A stretch of DNA of 64,000 nucleotides, taken from contig NC_053036.3 in the NCBI RefSeq assembly GCF_002575655.3, positions 161,176,627 through 161,240,626 on the forward strand, read 5' to 3'. This document shows positions 22,810 through 34,971 of this stretch, one piece after another. How positions within the stretch are numbered: the first letter of the stretch is position 1; the number at the start of each line of letters is the position of its first letter. Source of the stretch: Aegilops tauschii subsp. strangulata (Eukaryota; Streptophyta; Magnoliopsida; Poales; Poaceae). The notes beneath the pieces were generated by a model, which did not search any database, was not told the DNA's origin, and saw only the letters and a program-made list of their open reading frames with translations. Position numbers and translations under genes: made by a program.

Positions 22810-22816
22810 TTTTATA
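22810..22816 (-). promoter_or_regulatory. TATA box of the LARD antisense ORF
   Basis: Minus strand TATAAAA, about 100 bases upstream of the ATG at 22708, followed by a pyrimidine-rich leader. Confidence 0.45.
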
Positions 22817-22939
22817 GCTCGAGATCGGTGTACGGTGGGCGAAGTCCACCAGCGCCGCTCGTCGCTCGATCGCCGGTGTTCGGAGGCGAATCCGCGAGCA
22901 GTGCCGACAGTGCACTGGCCCGCGAGGTGAGTGCACGCC

Positions 22940-23394
22940 GCACCGGCAGCTAGCACGCCGCGCACTACCGCAGTACAGCCTAGATGCCCTACGCGCTAGA
23001 CGTCGCCGGTGGAGAAAGCACGGGAAAGCACGCGAGAGAGAGGAAGAAGAGAGAGCCAGAGGTAGAAGGAGAGACTGACAGTGGACCCCGGGTCCACCTG
23101 TCAGCCAGAGGGAGCACTGTGCTCTCGGGTACGACCAGCGTATTTTAGTAATTTAGAAGTTTATTCTAAATTTACTGTAACCAAAGTAGAAATATCTCGT
23201 TTTCCCCAACCATGGATTTTTTTCCACGCAGCGCCAGTGTTCCACACTGTAGTTTTACACCACTTATTGCCCTCTCACTGTGGATACATTTTATTGCATA
23301 AGTAGGATGATTTTTTTGGTAAGAGCAATGTTTGTTCAAAACAACTTTTAGCAAATCTCGAGGACGAGATTTTTTTTCTTAAGGGGGGTAGTGT
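22940..23394. other. 3' noncoding part of the LARD interior with polypurine tract
   Basis: No gene. CTCGAGGACGAGATT (about 23357-23371) before the purine tract AAGGGGGG (23381-23388) is the kind of ending found after pol in Tekay/Del-like Gypsy elements, and hints at the autonomous relative. Confidence 0.5.
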
Positions 23395-26300
23395 TGTGAC
23401 ACCCCAAAATTTTGACCTTGATTTATTAATTAAAATTTTGCCAGGAAATTAATTTTTTTATTTTCTGGTTTTATCTGTTAATTTCAGATAACTCCGTCCC
23501 TCTGAATTTTTGAGTTTTTCCTTCTGGATGGAAACCTTTCAAAAATATTGTTGGACTTGTATATCTTCCCAAGACCATTTCTTTTATCAGTGGAATTATT
23601 TCTACAATTATTTTTCCTGAACTTTATTTCTTTAAAAATGGTTTGTCATAAGTTTTAGAGTTCCATTTGAACTACAACCCTTTCAAATACTTCTTTAAAA
23701 ATTCCACCAAAATTTTGGGATGTCATGTGATGTTTCCACATCACTTTTATGCAAAAATATCTTTTGGTCATTGGAGATTTTGGGCTCTGCACCAAATTTT
23801 CAAATCTGGTCCAGTAGGTAATTTTGCACTACAACCTATTTAAATATTTCTTTAAAAATTCTTCCAAGTGTTTGGAGATGTCAGTAGATGCTTATAATTC
23901 AACTTTATGCAAAAATCCATGAGTGTCCTTTGAAAAATTTGAGCAAATTATCCTCATCTTCATTCTGGTCCAGTTTAGTGTTTTGCACTGCAACCATATT
24001 TTATCTTGCTCTTGTTGCCTTGGGATTTGTCCTGCTGTTTGACCACTCTACCAAACCCTTAAGTCCAGGAGATTGGACCCATTGGAGTATTTTTCGTCCA
24101 TGCAACAATGCCCTTCACTTTTTGTCCAGAACTGAAGTATTGCAAATCTTGCACTAACAAGTTTCTGGTTTTTCCCTAATAGCCTTGCCATCATCACTTG
24201 CACCTAAAGAGACCCCAACCTGGAGATTTGGGCCACCAGATGAGGTGCTTAGATGCCCATAACATTCTGTCGAGCACTTGGTGTGCATAGCCAGATTTGG
24301 CATGATTTTTGGTTTGCATTGCGAGCTTGACCCTCTGACCCAACAGACTTGTCCACTAAGCTCCTACCTACCACTAACCTAGACCTGTTTACTACCAGCA
24401 TTATTCGAGCTCTCTAACACACGTTGGCATTTCGACGAGCACGTAGCGTGCGTGCTGTGGGCACGGCCAGAGCGCGCGTTTTGCACGTGCGTGCGCCCGA
24501 GTCGCCGCGTCCCACTGCCGCCTCCCCGTGCTCGTTCTGGCCACTCCCCTCGCACAGCCTGCGCGCCCGACCCCTCCCTCACCGCAGAGCCGCCCTGGCC
24601 CCCTCCTGGCGCCCTATAGCGCCACCGTTAGGTCGGCCATGGCGGCAAGCGGGCGGCCGCAGCGGCCCCTGCCATGGACGGCGCCGCCCGAGCCATACGC
24701 GTGCGCCAGCTGCCCTCTGGAACAGCCCGAACTCATCCACGAGCCCGTCCGCTAGCGCCCGTCGCCGCCATGTCGCCCTGCAGCTACAGAACGGCGGTCC
24801 GCGGCGTGCTTATCCACAGCCGCGGTAACCGACCTCGATCGCCTATAAAAGGAGCCCCCGAGCTCGTCCAGACCCTCAGGCGACCTCAGGCCATCTCCCT
24901 AGTGCCCCCATAGCCAACAAATCGACGGAGGGAGGCCGTCTACCTCGTCTCCGGCCAGTTCGGCCGCCGCCGCCCTCCGGTCCAGTTTGTCGCAAGTAGA
25001 GCTCCTCCCGTCCATCTAGCACCACCACCCGACTCCCCTTGACCGTGCGGAGCTGCCCAGCACCTCAAACTCACTCGGGAACCACCGGCGCCCAAACCCC
25101 CAATTGCTCCCGAAACGCCGTCCACCGCGAAGCTCGCCGCCGGCGGCTCCCTGCGTCCCCGCCAGCCTTTCGACCACAAGGAGGACCGCCCTGTACTGGC
25201 GGATCCATCCCTGCCCTCGGGGCCCCGTGGGGAGCCGCCGTTCGTCGACGGCGATCGCCGGAGCCCCGCCTCTGTTCGGCCAGAGAAGGAAGGAGGCGGG
25301 GGACGACTGGTCAAACCTGACCAGTGGGCCCAAGGGACCTACTGTTAGTGACCCACGAGTTGACCCACGCTGGTTTAAGTGGAGACGTATTCCGCCGAAT
25401 ACGCCTTCGCTAGGAGAAAGCGTAAGCCCCCGAACCGTTTTCTCTTTTTCTGATTTTTATTAAAAACAGAACTTTGACTAAACTTTGAGTGGCCATAACT
25501 TTTTAAATATAATTCCAAATGATTTGATTCTTTTTCTGTCATTGCGCAAATTTGGTCTAGTTTATTTTCATATTTATTTGAAAATTTTCCAAACAACTTT
25601 TTTGTACTGTTTTAAAACTATGAGTTAATATAAATTTCCTCAAAATAGGATTTTGGAGAGAGAAGAAAACTTTCAAAAAGTTTTTGGGATGCACCCTGCC
25701 TCTCCACAACTTGAAGGCAAGCATTCGGAACCCTGGCATAATATTTTGTGTGTTGTTTGATACGGTTACAACATCACCTTGACATGGAGCATTCGTTATT
25801 TTATCTGACGATACGATCATACGCATGAGTGCATAATGAGATTCTTTGCTGTTAGAATTGGATATGCTTGTGATAATAATCATCTTCGTATGCCTTTCAT
25901 GCCTACTGGAAGGAAGCCGGGAAAGTCTCTGTCTTGGGTAGACACGAGCTTGTCCCTAGTTCCTCGTCGAGACGAGTGTGTCCGGTATGGCATGATGAGG
26001 TATGATGAGTGGTGATTCTATCTGTTAATTGAAATATATTTGTTATGCTAATCATACAGGGAATACTTGAACCTCCTGAGTCGGCCGTAGATCGAGTCTT
26101 GTTCCAGTAACCCCCATACTTGTTTCGTACTACCACTTGTCCCTGCCGCAGGTAGGGTACGGTTCAGTAAGTTGTCAACCCCTTACCAAGCACACACCGT
26201 ACAGAGAGGCCATGGTGGAAGATACCGGAGGCATCCGGTAGGCATGCCACCTGGTCCGGGGATATGGGTGTTTCCGGTTGGAGCCGAGGGGGGTAGCTCC

Positions 26301-27589
26301 CCTAGTTTGCGCGCGTTATAAATTTTGTGATCCCATGCTAAGTCGAGGTTGTAGCCTCCCCACTTAGAGTTTTGCTTAATGGGTGTTGTGGGTGATTCCA
26401 GACACCGGTAAGTTAGGCTGGTGTGTGCGGTCAGGTGTGTTTTCAATTAAAAGACCGTAGGCGGAATTAGTCCTGATGGACCAAGGAAATCCGTTACTCG
26501 TGGGTAAAGAGTACACCCTCTGCAGAGATTAAACATCTATTCGAATAGCCGTGTCCATGGTTAAGGACTACAGTCTAGGATGGGTCAAGTGTCGGTCTTC
26601 GGAGGAAAAATTGCTAAACCAGAACATGGATCATGACTTGTGACTCATGATGATTATGATCACTATTATTATGGACTAACCATTTACATTATTTGAATTA
26701 TTGAGTATCCCTGGGACGGTTCTACCTCCTGGATATTCACTGTGATTATTCTTATATAAGCCCTTTATGTGGTGTCGCTCAGACGCCCGACTGTGGCATG
26801 CTTGTTATTTAAATTGTTTATAAGCCCTTTATGTGGTGTCGCTCAGGCGCCCGACTGTGGCATGCTTGTTATTTATTTACTCTATAAGCCCTTTATGTGG
26901 TGTCGCTCAGAGGCCCGACTATGGCATGCTTGTTATTTAAATTGTTTATAAGCCCTTTATGTGGTGTCGCTCAGACGCCCGACTGAGGCATGTTTTATAT
27001 GTTCATCCTTTCGAGGTGTCGCTTCAGACACCCGATCGGTGCATTTTTATTTCTATCCTCGGATTGCATATTCATGTTTTATATGAACAACCTGCATCCG
27101 TGCATCATGGATTTTGTTTGTTTCGTGACTGACATTGTGATCATAGAATATTTCAGAGCATGATTGTCATTCGTTGTATTATACCCGTGTTCATAATGTT
27201 TGCGAGTACATTCAAAAGTACTCACTGGCTTGTCCCTGGCTATTGTCTTGGCCAGATTTCGTGCAAGGAGAGGAGCGTTGCGATGATAGCCCCGGAACCC
27301 ACGCAATGGTGACAGCAGCCTCGCGAAGATAGGAGTTATCATGGTCAGCTGTTCCTGTGGGAAATGGAGTCCCATGGCCACTGATGAAACCACAAACCGC
27401 TTCCGCCATCAGCCACTAGAAACCATTTGTTGTACTCATAGGCCAGAATGGTCTTGTATTACACATTTTGTATTTTGCTTGGAATTTCTATATCAAGTTG
27501 GTGTCTCATCAGCTAATAGTAATCCTGGGGCTGGTGAGCACAAGGGCCATTTTCTGGGAAATTGATATCCCAAAAATCCGGTCCCGACA
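23395..27589 (+). repeat. 3' LTR of the LARD
   Basis: Begins TGTGACACCCC and ends GGTCCCGACA. It has the same features as the 5' LTR, including TATAAAA at 24844-24850 and the 64-base repeats from 26755. It lacks 12 bases present near 19810 of the left copy and has four extra bases near 26207. Confidence 0.9.
26755..26990 (+). repeat. 64-base tandem repeats in the LARD 3' LTR
   Basis: Counterpart of the array in the 5' LTR, with the same number of units. The array was therefore present before this copy inserted. Confidence 0.85.
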
Positions 27590-29089
27590 GAAGGGGAGTC
27601 AGCAAAGAGTGAAATGATGGTTGCTTCGTCCGTGCTTTGTGATTTGACGCCTCACTGCTTTGTGATTTGTGATAGAATGGACAGGGGAGTAGACTCTGTG
27701 CTCTATACTGTACATGCGTCCAAGCACGGGAGAAAGAGGAGAGACGTTGCATTTTTCTATTCCTTCAATCAATCAATCAGGGAGCTTCGGTTCCATCCTT
27801 TTGGCTTTGGCAACACCGTCCACAATGGTTCCTACGATGCCAAAAGTTATTATCACATTTGGCTACACATTGTGGATGCCCTTAACCGTACCACTTGGTT
27901 TTGCACCTGTGTGCTATCTATACAAATCTCAATTATATTGATCTAAAAAATTATAGAATCAAGATTAGTAAAAAGGAGGTGATTTTGCAGCGCGGATGGC
28001 GGGAGAGGTTTCTTATTTTTAGAGGATGTTGTCCTGGCGGTTTGCTAACATGCGGTCCCACGTGTCTGTGCTTTACCAAGCCGATCCGCTTCCCACATGA
28101 GGCAGAACAACGGCAGAAGCAACACGTGGTTAACTTGAAGAAGATGAGGGAGAAGCGGATTCAGCAACGAGTGAAATGATGGTTGCGTCGTCCCTCCAAC
28201 TACTTTTTTTAGCATTATTACTTCGTCCCTCCAACTTAACTGCGGGAAAGGTGCAGCTTTGTGATTTGACGTCTCATTGCTCATTACCACGCCGGCACCA
28301 TGACTGGGTGCTTCACCCAGGCTGCTCTGCACTTTATTCCGGTATGGCACGTGGACCCGGTAGTTTGATGTCCCACATGTCGGTGAAAGGGACTAGAAGA
28401 TTTATGAAAGCGAGCGCTCCACTCTTACGACGGAGGAGTACATGACATGACGGCCCAGTGAACTGTCACTTGTACTGTATAGTACTATAGTTTTGCTGTT
28501 TCGTACGATCCATCGATACAAACCCGATTAAACAAGAAAGGGCGGGGTTTTTCCCGCGCGGTACATGATACTGGCCATACGTTTCAAAGGCAATTTTAAT
28601 GTATGCAAACTGAATAATTAAGTAACAATATGATATCTAGTAAAACTAAAATCACATATGATTTATTGTGTTAGAGTGTAGTAGTAGTGTTGTATTGCAT
28701 AGTTGTTAGATGTAACATGCGAGAACGTGTAGAGATGTAGTTTTGGAGGGCCTACACAGAGAAAAGCGTAATACGTTCGCCGAACTTCAGAATAAGCTGA
28801 TTACGGTCACTATATACGTTTTGCGATGATTATACGGTCACTTGCTCACGGTTCAGCATCAGATTGCACTCTGTTGACCCGCCAAATAGTCTGCGTGGCA
28901 CCATGTGGACTAGTTAAATTGACCATGTTCCTTGTGGGTCTCACCTGTCAGCTCGCATAGGGAAAAGGTCAGATAAACACAAATTTACGCAGACGCGACA
29001 AGACTCCAACCCGTGTGCGGGAATCACCTGGTTGTGTATGTGTCTATCAGGGCCTGATGTGTGCGCATGCACATGTAGGTTGAGCACTT
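27590..29089. other. Unassigned DNA with a locally repeated segment
   Basis: No gene. AGCAAAGAGTGAAATGATGG at 27601 and AGCAACGAGTGAAATGATGG at 28163 belong to two related segments; their continuations (GCTTTGTGATTTGACG) are at 27634 and 28256. Bases 28500-28560 resemble 10725-10800. Confidence 0.4.
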
Positions 29090-29280
29090 GAGCGTGAGAG
29101 TGTGTGTTGGTCGTGTGGTGTACTGGTGTGTGCATGCGTGTGTGCGTGTGAGTGTTGCGTGCGTGCGTGGCTGCGTGTGTACATGTGAGTGTTGCATGCG
29201 TGCGTGGGTGCATGTGTTCGAGTGAGTATTGCGTGCATGCAGTTTGTTTGCATGCGTGCGTGTGTGTGTATAATCACCAC
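29090..29280. repeat. GT-rich imperfect minisatellite
   Basis: Runs of GTGTG, GCGTGCGTG and ATGTGAGTGTTGC(A/G)TGC repeat irregularly. The His/Thr-rich frame it gives on the minus strand is a by-product of the repeat. Confidence 0.75.
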
Positions 29281-29405
29281 ACCAGCTCCTGTGTGTTAAA
29301 ACAGACGGCTCAGCATACCAATACAAGGCCACCTTGTCCGTTGTGCCCGCGGTCATGACTTCGAACCACCGTCCAATATTTTTTTGTCGTTTGTTTCCAT
29401 TCTTA

Positions 29406-29530
29406 CTAGCAAGATGCCCGTGCGTTGCACGTAACATCTAGATGCATTTGTATGACTAGTTTATCTTGTGAGAGAAAAGGATGAATGAGGGAAGGCCTTA
29501 TTTGCAAATGTGGAGAGGTGTGTGGGTACC
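29406..29530 (+). repeat. Second copy of the CTAGCAAGATGCCCGTGCG repeat
   Basis: Same start motif as the minus-strand copy ending at 11118, followed by GAGAAAAGGATGAATGAGG and AAGGCCTTATTTGCAAATG. The right border is not defined. Confidence 0.5.
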
Positions 29531-31667
29531 TTTTTGCAAAATTGTCATAGTTTCTTTCCTATCCGTCAGATATAAATCGGACGACCTATATTGCAGGATG
29601 GCAGGCACACCATCATCACCAACTCTGTTTTTTATAAGAGTGTATTTTATATTTTATAAGAGTGTAGATGTAGAGTAGATACAAGCCGACAGGTGGGCCC
29701 GATGGTAGTGAGATAATGTGATGCAACACTAGAGGTGCCACGTGGAGCGTTTAACTGGTCAACTAGTCGTGTCTTGAGCAAATACAGAGTTGTACGGTGA
29801 GCCCGTGACTGTATAATAACCACAAAACATAAATGGTGACCGTAATGAGTGGATTCTGAAGTCCAATGTACGTATCGTGCTTTCGCTTCAAATACAATGA
29901 TCATCACTGTATATATCGCGAGAGAAAGATGAAATATGAGTGAATGTGCCGGGGCTTACTTTTAGAGGACCTGGAGATAGTTTGTGTGCGTACGTGAAAG
30001 GGGTGTAGAGGGGGGGGGGGTATGCAATGGAGAGAGAGATGCTCTTCGTTTCTCTTTATTATGACTAACTTTATATATAGTATAAAAATATACAAATTCA
30101 CAGTGCGGAATAAATATCATTGTGGGCACCATGCAATGCAAATTAGCGTTCATACTCCTCCATATAACTTTGTAATGTTGTATATATGTAGAAATTCTAA
30201 AATAATTTTTTGGCCACACTTTATTCAAAACGAATGTTGTATGCGAAATAAACGTGAAGAGAGGGCTTTTTAGATCAATGGGGTACGTGATGTAACATGT
30301 GTGAATGTGTAGTTGATGCATTTGGCAGGACCTAGAGAGGTATGTGTGTGTATTACGTATTCGAGAGAGGCATGGATAAAGGGGCCGGCGGGGGGGGGGG
30401 GGGGCGTGGGAGAGATAGCACGAGAAATGAGAGTGGTCTAGAGAGACAGAGACGAATATGATGTCAGGGCGAGAGATTCCCTTGAGTGTGTATATGCAAG
30501 GGGGGAGTGGATAGAGGCACCAGGAGAATATTTTTTTGTGTGTGTGGTGTCTGTGTTGGTATGTGTGGGTGTGAGAAGATAACGAGACGTGGGGGCAGAG
30601 GGTGTGTCACCGCATGAGGTACGATGGGTCAAGGTGAGGCCCTTCGTTCGGTTCCGTCCCGTGCCACATTGGTCGGCCCGTGACGCATTTAGGGAGACCC
30701 ATGGATGACTGGTCGTACAAGACAAAGATAGCATAATTGTGAAGGACTCTGTGTCCACTGACAAAGCCAGCTAGGATTTGTAACCCTAGGTTCTCGGACT
30801 AAGGTAACCCCTTTATCTCTGATGTTACTATTCATCCAACCTAACTTTAAGGGGCATCCTACAGAATGCTCTGCTAGAATCATACTCGTCGATTAGGAAG
30901 AGAGGTGTGAGACAATGCGTGAGAGACAGGCCTAAAGATAATGTGCGTACAAGAGACACGTAGGCAGGTCTATGTATATAGAAAGGGTCGATGGGGATTG
31001 TGCGTGTGTATGCTTGCGAGAGGAAGAGTGCTTGTGATAAAGGTTAGTGAAAACAGTCGTAAATGGTTACGAGAGGGAGGGAGCGTTATATCGAGAGCAT
31101 GTGTGCAAGAAAGACACCTTGGGAGAGTGTGTGTGAGCATGTGTGAGAGACCATCGATGGAGAGTGAAAATACACGTAAAAGACTGTTGTACACATTGAT
31201 TAAAGATATAAATTGTATCCAAATATTAGGATGGGATCATGATATTTGCAATTCGCGTAAGGAACGGTCATTGATCCATCAGACATCTAGATTCTATCGA
31301 ATGTGAGCATGTCTATGTTATTATTCGACACAATTGATCCACATAGTTAGTATTTTGAACTCCAGACAATGCATCACTTTAGCAATCGAATATAAACGTG
31401 AGTATAGTTCATGTTGTGTGTGTAAAGCACATTATACATACGAAAGTTACACAATGAACATTATAAATAGCTACCTATGAACTAGCATACATTTGAATTC
31501 AACTTAAGGTGGTTTAAAAAAATCGTATTCAACATGAAGTCCATTCAATTATTTGAATTTGATATCATGGCATTTGTAAATCATACCTAAATTATGGGGG
31601 CACCAATCTTTGCTCTGATTTTGTACATAATCGCATATGTAGTCGTGTACAAAATAGATACAAATTT
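29531..31667. other. Unassigned, GA/GT-rich low-complexity DNA
   Basis: No gene recognised. It contains G runs (30011-30021 and about 30389-30404), GAGAGAG/GTGTGTG stretches and recurring words such as TGTGAATGTG and AGGACCT(A/G)GAGA. It probably holds decayed repeats. Confidence 0.35.
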
Positions 31668-31850
31668 AGCTCCTCCATTCCAAAATAATCGTAGTTATAG
31701 GATTTTCAAGTGTCAAAATTTCAAAAAGAAGCGGATAATTTAATGAGGTTTTCAAACATACAAGGTCAAATTTAATGTTGTCTATTTAGGTCAATCCTCA
31801 AAGTTCAAGAGTACTCTAAACGTGAATGCTTGTGTTTCAAAATTTCGAAC
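31668..31850. mobile_element. Partial Stowaway-like MITE
   Basis: CTCCTCCATTCCAAAATAATCG near 31670 is a typical Stowaway terminus. No inverted partner is found within the next few hundred bases, so it is truncated or diverged. Confidence 0.35.
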
Positions 31851-32600
31851 GAAGCGCCAAAAGAGCCTCTACTCGCCCGAAACCGGGTGAGACCAATGTT
31901 TGGTAGTACAAGGAAATTGCTTTTTTAATAACTCCGACCCGTGAAACCTACCGGCCCGACGTCCAAAGGTCTAAACCAGGGTATGTTTGTAGCTTCATCT
32001 AGATGCCACGCACGGCCTCCGAAAAACATTCATACACAATGGCCGCCTAAGCACACATGCGCGCGGCTGAAATCGCTCACGCCTACTATTTGGGACACCT
32101 GGGATTACCATCCTACCCCCGACCCGCAGTAGGTCCGAAATTTAAGAGGGGGGGCAAAGTTTGTACTTTCCCCAAATTTCAAACAAGCGCGTCCCATCTT
32201 CTGTTCAAAAAAGCCAAAAACAAGTGCGTCCCAGACCGAAACATGGTTCTCCCCCTCCCCCCCCCCCCGCCCACCCGTCCGATTCCCCATTCGTACTCTG
32301 TGGGCGCAAAAACTACCTCCCCACCAGCCGCGAAACCCCGGCGTCCTCCGTCCGCCACCCTATCCCACCCATCAACCGCCGCCCTCCTCCATCACGCCGG
32401 AGCCGATACCCCGACGTCGTCGTCCACCGCAACGCCCCCCACGGCTAGTAGTTGAAGTCGAGGCCGAGCCGTCCGTACCCGAGCTAGTTCAACCACACCG
32501 TCCTGCGCCTCACTGCTGCCGCTCCAACTTCGCCACCCTCTACCGCACCGGAGCTGTTCCTGCTACGCCGTCCTTCGCCGCCTCGGATCTGCTTCCCCTC
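31851..32600 (+). other. Probable 5' flank or leader of the TnpA-like gene
   Basis: A pyrimidine-rich, C-run-containing stretch (32240-32270) leads into GC-rich sequence before the first candidate exon. No CACTA left terminus is visible. Confidence 0.3.
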
Positions 32601-32964
32601 AACCGACATACGGCCATGACAACACAGTCAACAATTTGGCCATGGGTTCGTCCAAGCCTGCACCCTCCTCCAGAACATCGGTTCCCCGGCAAAAAGAAGA
32701 AGATCAGTGCGACATGTGGAGGCGACCACACCGGCAACCGAAAATGGTACTCCTCTTCCCTTATTCGTGCAAATCTTACGTGTCTGCTTGCACGGTATTC
32801 ATCCCACAGAAGACACTAGTTGACCGCTTCTTCTTAATACTAGATGTTCCTAGTTACTCGTGATGCACAAGGTTTCTCCTCATATACTATTTCACCTTAG
32901 CTAGAGGTCCGTCGCCCCCCTGGATTTCAATTCCTGGTCAGTTGATTCCCAATTAACGGAAGCA

Positions 32965-33008
32965 TTCCCCGGCGTAACAGGTGCTAGTCCGCCTATTACG
33001 CCGGGGAA
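32965..33008. repeat. 13-base perfect inverted repeat (hairpin) in the first intron
   Basis: TTCCCCGGCGTAA (32965-32977) and TTACGCCGGGGAA (32996-33008) are exact inverted copies separated by 18 bases. The remaining intron sequence (32747-33540) shows nothing else that I recognise. Confidence 0.8.
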
Positions 33009-33717
33009 GCAGCGCCTCAGTGTTTATCTTAGGGGCGAGTGGGGCCTAGAGCTACTGGCGCCCGATCTGGACGTTGCCCGGGATTAAAGGGATGGCCTGG
33101 GGGCGCTGCCAAGCACGGCTGTGGTGTGAGGTCGAGGGGAGGGCGGGGTGGCGGAGGCAGGGGTCTGGGCCGGTGGTCGCTGGCGGTTCGAGAAAGATCG
33201 TCAACAGTGACTGGCGGGAGGTAGACAAAGGCCATCTGCCCGTTCCTTATAGATCAGACGGTTCATAAAAAATATCGACCGACCTATTTATTTTCAATCG
33301 ACTGTTATCTTGATAGGACCACATGTGGTGGTGTGCTGGAGGAGTACCTGCATTTCCTGTGCTCATATATTACAAAATCATACGGAGTAGAATCTAATTT
33401 TGTTTGACATGCAATGTTGTAGAGCTATCATATGTCTCCTGTCATTTATTTTTCAGCCACCTGCTATCTGCTACTTTTACAGTGCACTAGTTCAGCACAC
33501 ACACTTCACCCATACTCTCACTATTTTGTTTTTATGCAAGGGTATTTCAGACCCTGCTTTGGCAGAAGCAGAAACGAATAGAGAGAAGTCGCTCCAGCGT
33601 GGTATGCGCCTAGGCCAGACACATTTCAAGGCTTTAAAGAGTGTAGTGTCAGCAGATGGAGACGAGGAACGTAGCTCTGGAGTTGATGATCTCGCTCGCC
33701 GTGAACCACCATCCCAG

Positions 33718-34932
33718 GTGCTTGCTTTAACTTCACGGTGTCATATGTGGTTGCATGTTGCATATGGTGTCTAGCTTGTATTCGAAAGGCCGAAGTCGGT
33801 CTTTATCAAGATAAGGAAAGATATTTTTTACATGAACCACCATCTCGGGAGCAGCAGAAGACAAATAGCTAGTCAGAGCACTGGCCGAGCCAGTGACAAG
33901 CCCATCACAGACATGCATCACCTGGAATCCAACTAAAAAGCCACGATGGTGGCGAAGTAGCCCACCTCCCACCAGACTCTCGGGTCCTAGATGATCATGC
34001 TCACCACTCTAGCCGGATGTCTAGCTTGTATTGCTTCCAATTTGGTTAAATTGCACCTGCTTAGCTTACACACTATACCTTTGAATATGACACGCCTTCC
34101 TGTTTCTGGTACATACTAGTACATCTGTCTATTAACCATGTTCTTACATCAAACTAATGTTCTTGTGTATCCCTCATCAATCACTTATGATGAGGCAGTC
34201 AGGCCAGTGGACTACTGTGATAAAAGATCCTCATTTAAAGAATGCAGTGTCAGCCTCCCCACATGATTCTCAAGAAACAGCAAGGCTAGATGAAGATAGT
34301 GAACGTAGCTCTATAGTTGACTACCGCATTTCCCCTACACTAGCATCGTAGGTGCTTGCTCTAACTTGGCAGCGTGATATGTGGTTGCATGTTGCATATG
34401 GTGTCTAGATTGTAATTCTTCTAATCTGGTTAAATTGCATGTGCTATTCTGCTTAGATTATACATTATACCTATTAATGTGACATGCCTTCCTGTTTTTA
34501 GTACATAGTACATCTGTCTATTAAGCATGTCCTCACATAAAACTATTGTTTTTTGTATCCCGCATAAATCAATATGACGAGACACCTTCAGTATATGCAA
34601 TGTGATATTAGTTGCATCTTTGATATGATTTATAGCGTGCGCTGCTTCTAATTTGTTGAAATGCCATTTATGATGGGACACTTTTAACTTGGCAGAGTCA
34701 TATTGGTTGCATCTTTCACGTGGTGTCTAGCTTGCATTGCTTCTTATTTGTTGAAATGGTTTCTGCTTAGTTTACACAAACAGTTGTGAATATGCCATGC
34801 CATCTTTTTTTTTCGTATTATTCCATCCTGGAATCATGTGTTTGCCTTACATCAAAGTAGTGATTGTCAGTATCATGCACGAATTAGTTCTGAAGAGTGA
34901 ATTTTATTGCTTTTTCTTGTCGGTTTTACTTG
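33718..34932 (+). repeat. Duplicated exon-intron units in the TnpA-like gene
   Basis: The words GTGCTTGCT(T/C)TAAC, ATGTGGTTGCATGTTGCATA, TGTCTAGCTTGTATTGCTTC and GTACATCTGTCTATTAA recur after exons at 33718, 34352, near 34690 (decayed, exon lost) and 45300. Exon plus downstream intron has therefore been duplicated several times, giving similar exon ends (ERSS..D.....PSQ). Confidence 0.7.
33768..34032 (-). mobile_element. Short insertion with a 15-base direct duplication, SINE/LINE-like
   Basis: TGTCTAGCTTGTATT occurs at 33768-33782 and again at 34018-34032, flanking 235 bases absent from the sister intron copy near 34400. A long exact target duplication is typical of non-LTR retroposition. 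The insert has no TG/CA or inverted ends. On the minus strand it reads like a 3' fragment ending GATAAAGACCGACTTCGG. The family is not identified. Confidence 0.55.
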
Positions 34933-34971
34933 AAAATTCAAAATCAATAAAGCGGAAGGAAGTTAGCAAGG

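Larger units (their letters stand above)
16617..27589 (+). mobile_element. Non-autonomous large-LTR retroelement (LARD type)
   Basis: Two long direct repeats (16617-20819 and 23395-27589, about 4.2 kb each) enclose a 2.6-kb interior. A primer site TGGTATCAGAGC (20824-20835) for initiator Met tRNA follows the left LTR, and a purine tract AAGGGGGG (23381-23388) precedes the right one. No gag or pol is present. This matches the LARD class (for example Sukkula-type elements of Triticeae); the family name is uncertain. The flanking five bases are GAAGC and GAAGG, a target duplication with one mismatch. The left LTR begins TATGAC where the right one has TGTGAC, so its first dinucleotide is mutated. 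The LTRs differ by about one to two bases per hundred where I compared them, plus a 4-base and a 12-base indel. Confidence 0.9.

Noticed and set aside
29024..29437. His/Thr-rich protein on the minus strand
   Set aside because: Arises from the GT-rich minisatellite in several frames at once.
30389..30404. Long G run as a regulatory G-quadruplex
   Set aside because: A single homopolymer in low-complexity DNA with no gene nearby; no support for function.
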